Positions 34,101-35,076 of a stretch of 35,076 nucleotides of DNA are shown in pieces; positions within the stretch are counted from its first letter, which is position 1; the number at the start of each line of letters is the position of its first letter. The notes below the pieces were generated by a model, which had not been told where the DNA came from, ran no database searches, and saw only the letters and a list, made by a program, of their open reading frames with translations. Where the stretch lies: contig JAAXKQ010000027.1 of assembly GCA_025612245.1 (NCBI GenBank), forward strand, positions 1 to 35,076, read 5' to 3'. This stretch comes from Ignavibacteria bacterium (GTDB lineage Bacteria; Bacteroidota; Ignavibacteria; Ignavibacteriales; SURF-24). A program made the translations under genes and the position numbers.

Positions 34101-35076
34101 AATACATGATACCGTCTTATCTGATGGTGCTGGAAGATTTCCCGCTGATGCCTTCAGGAAAGATAGACAAGAAAATGCTGCCTGCTCCAAAGCCGGAGGA
34201 TTCTCTTTCGGGTAATGAGTTTCTTGCTCCAAAAACCGCTCTGGAATGCGAACTGGCAAGAATGTGTGAGGACGTCCTGAATGTTAAAAACATAGGACTT
34301 AAGGATAATTTCTTTGAACTGGGAGGGGACTCAATCAAAGCCGCGATATTCATGAACAGGATCCGCTCCAGGTATAAAGAACAGATTCCTGTAAAGGCAA
34401 TCTTTGAGAATCCGGCTCTTCTTGATCTATCTGCATACCTGTTAACAACTCATCCCGGCAAGTTCTTGCTCAAAGGCGCATCCTCCATTTCTTCAATAAA
34501 AAAGGCTTCCCGAAATGATGAAATTCCACTTTCGTATACACAGGAAAGGATGTGGTTTTTAGAACAGCTGGAACCGGGTAAGGCCGTCTATAACCTGCCA
34601 ATTATGTTCAGGATTAAAGGAGAGCTAAACCCCGATCTGCTTGCAAAAAGCCTTAACGAGATAATAAGGCGTCATGAGGTCTTAAGACTTTCTCTCACAA
34701 GTACCGAAGGAAAGGCAAAGGCAAAACTGAATTCGCATGTAAAGGTTAAATGCACTCTTACCGACTTACGGGCACTGTCTAAAGGTGAGCAAGATGATTT
34801 TATAAGCCGGATTTTGGAAGAAACGGCAGCACAGCCTATACCGCTAGACAATGCTCCGCTTTTCAGGACGAGCCTGCTGGCTATTTCGGAAAAGGAATAC
34901 CTGCTTATTGCCGTATTCCACCACATAATAATGGATGAATGGTCCTCCAGGGTGATCATAAGTGAGCTGTCGGAAATATATACTTCACTTAAATCGGGAA
35001 GGAGGCCTTTACTTCCAGAGTTAAAGATCCAGTACGCGGATTATGCCATCTGGCAGAGGGAATATCTTCAAGGAGA
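31157..35076 (+). CDS. NRPS elongation enzyme: C-A-PCP-C..., runs off the window
   Basis: The frame from ATG 31157 stays open to the last base (1306 codons seen). A short N-terminal helix (ELSPEKLALLIKRLKK) is of the linker/docking type. About 45-465: condensation domain with canonical HHIISDGWS at 176-184. About 480-1010: adenylation domain (YTSGSTGRPKGA near 650; MYGPTETTVEV). Here the region before the pocket is unusual, with a basic insertion (NKRIKKKSLPEGK) and LDCVPSQL; selectivity residues by eye are D-A-Q-D-V-P-M-V-E-K. About 1020-1090: PCP, Ser1059 in LGGDSIKAA. From about 1110: second condensation domain, HHIIMDEWS from 1255, cut by the window edge. It should take the acyl-aminoacyl chain from the upstream enzyme and add at least one more residue. 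No frameshift is seen. Confidence 0.94.
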   Translation, partial: MDNIKERIAELSPEKLALLIKRLKKDKSPSEDCIIQRKCNSNEYPMSSEQKGIWFLQQLKPESTFYNIPAAVRIKGALNVQALIGAIKSIIKRHEVLRANFTLQGDEPREIIRPFDELAIDIPVLEYPDASDIQARIGEAIIEERDRKFSLAEDSLIRAKLIAINKNEHLLFLTFHHIISDGWSLGIFIKELSRLYKSYSENKEPELEELPIQYTDYAFWQESYLKSTKYEKSLSYWKEKLGGMPVELSLPLDKKRPTAQSFAGSHYNFSVSPEVAVSLREQFKALNVNGFVYFLTAFEILLSRYSNQYQFGIGLPVANRSKFQTQESIGLFTNTVVIRADLAESHTVSDVLKGTKDSVMDAFENQECPFEKVVNALKPEHNTGLSPLFQAVFDFQNRPLYSLKMDGLDIEIADIERGTSKYDLTLSVEEGTEGYKCTIEYSTDLFFEETIERMSGSFLNILKDMAGNENKLIGELLLLSEKERNRILYEWNNTRSPYPREETFHHLFELQALETPDKTAVVYENKKLTFRALNRRANRLAHTLIAMGVGPERIVCLYMDRSVDIMVAIFAILKAGGAYLPLDVNSPVQRLKMILDDIKDPIILTQNRLKGRLKLEGINTLGIDEPDGYSHKAGYTNPVTKVCPENLAYIIYTSGSTGRPKGAMITHRSIVNLVHALDRDIYSRALNKRIKKKSLPEGKPLRLMMNSSLIFDASIQQMILITKGHCIYILPDEIRRDGRAFVNYIRKHRIEVLDCVPSQLTMLLESGLLEENKYCPFLVLPGGEAISMSVWKELSKTRRTEFFNMYGPTETTVEVTAAHINDSESQPVIGKPLDNVRLYVLDKYHNPQPVGVTGELFIAGECLGRGYLNRPEVTAEKFIPNPFAEISGERIYRTGDLARYTHKGDVEYMGRLDSQVKIRGFRIELGEIESAINELPAIKESLVVVREDTANDRKIVAYLIPKNKGAFSPREIKQMLKGKLPEYMIPSYLMVLEDFPLMPSGKIDKKMLPAPKPEDSLSGNEFLAPKTALECELARMCEDVLNVKNIGLKDNFFELGGDSIKAAIFMNRIRSRYKEQIPVKAIFENPALLDLSAYLLTTHPGKFLLKGASSISSIKKASRNDEIPLSYTQERMWFLEQLEPGKAVYNLPIMFRIKGELNPDLLAKSLNEIIRRHEVLRLSLTSTEGKAKAKLNSHVKVKCTLTDLRALSKGEQDDFISRILEETAAQPIPLDNAPLFRTSLLAISEKEYLLIAVFHHIIMDEWSSRVIISELSEIYTSLKSGRRPLLPELKIQYADYAIWQREYLQG

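Noticed and set aside
31076-35076. Possible frameshift or pseudogene in the second NRPS
   Set aside because: Translation from 31157 stays open to the window edge with C, A, PCP and C domains in order and catalytic residues intact; it is simply cut by the window.
1-35076. CRISPR array, insertion sequence, tRNA or rRNA genes
   Set aside because: No regularly spaced repeats, transposase-like protein, target-site duplication, tRNA cloverleaf or rRNA sequence was noticed on either strand.

Overview
The window looks like chromosomal DNA from a free-living, AT-leaning Gram-negative bacterium. An RND/TolC-type tripartite pump implies an outer membrane. The mix of LytTR regulator, exported M3 peptidase, CHASE3 chemoreceptor, DUF2231 and DUF4405 proteins and a FAAL-NRPS suggests the Bacteroidota/Ignavibacteriota (FCB) neighbourhood. 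That placement is an inference from gene content; no rRNA or tRNA gene is present to confirm it. Several promoters resemble the ordinary sigma-70 type (TTGACA-N17-TATxxx) rather than the Bacteroides type.

Layout. (1) 1-3425: chemotaxis block with the tail of one chemoreceptor, cheW, and a second chemoreceptor whose C-terminal coding sequence is almost identical to the first. (2) 3487-8062, minus strand: orphan hybrid-sensor histidine kinase (GAF-PAS-PAS-HisKA-HATPase) and an Nramp metal transporter fused to a UspA domain. (3) 8359-10118: small winged-helix-like protein and, divergently, a LexA/CI-like S24 regulator, separated by 584 bp rich in hairpins and a strong promoter. (4) 10330-12434: DUF2231-Rieske membrane protein, Crp/Fnr regulator and DUF4405 membrane protein, a likely redox set. 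(5) 12470-18048, minus strand: MFP-RND-OMF efflux operon. (6) 18339-24274: Qnr-like pentapeptide protein, a 71-aa protein, SppA, exported oligoendopeptidase F and a CbpA-type J-protein. (7) 24573-35076: LytTR regulator with a degenerate receiver, then two NRPS genes, the second running off the window.

The most interesting part is the right end. The regulator at 24573-25361 has Ser where the phosphoacceptor Asp should be. It is followed by direct repeats resembling LytTR binding sites that abut a good promoter, and then by a fatty-acyl-AMP-ligase-initiated NRPS. The simplest reading is a lipopeptide biosynthetic locus with its own non-phosphorylated activator. The visible architecture is FAAL-ACP-C-A-PCP / C-A-PCP-C..., giving at least an N-acylated dipeptide that is extended outside the window.

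All domain calls were made by reading the translations by eye; no database search was run.
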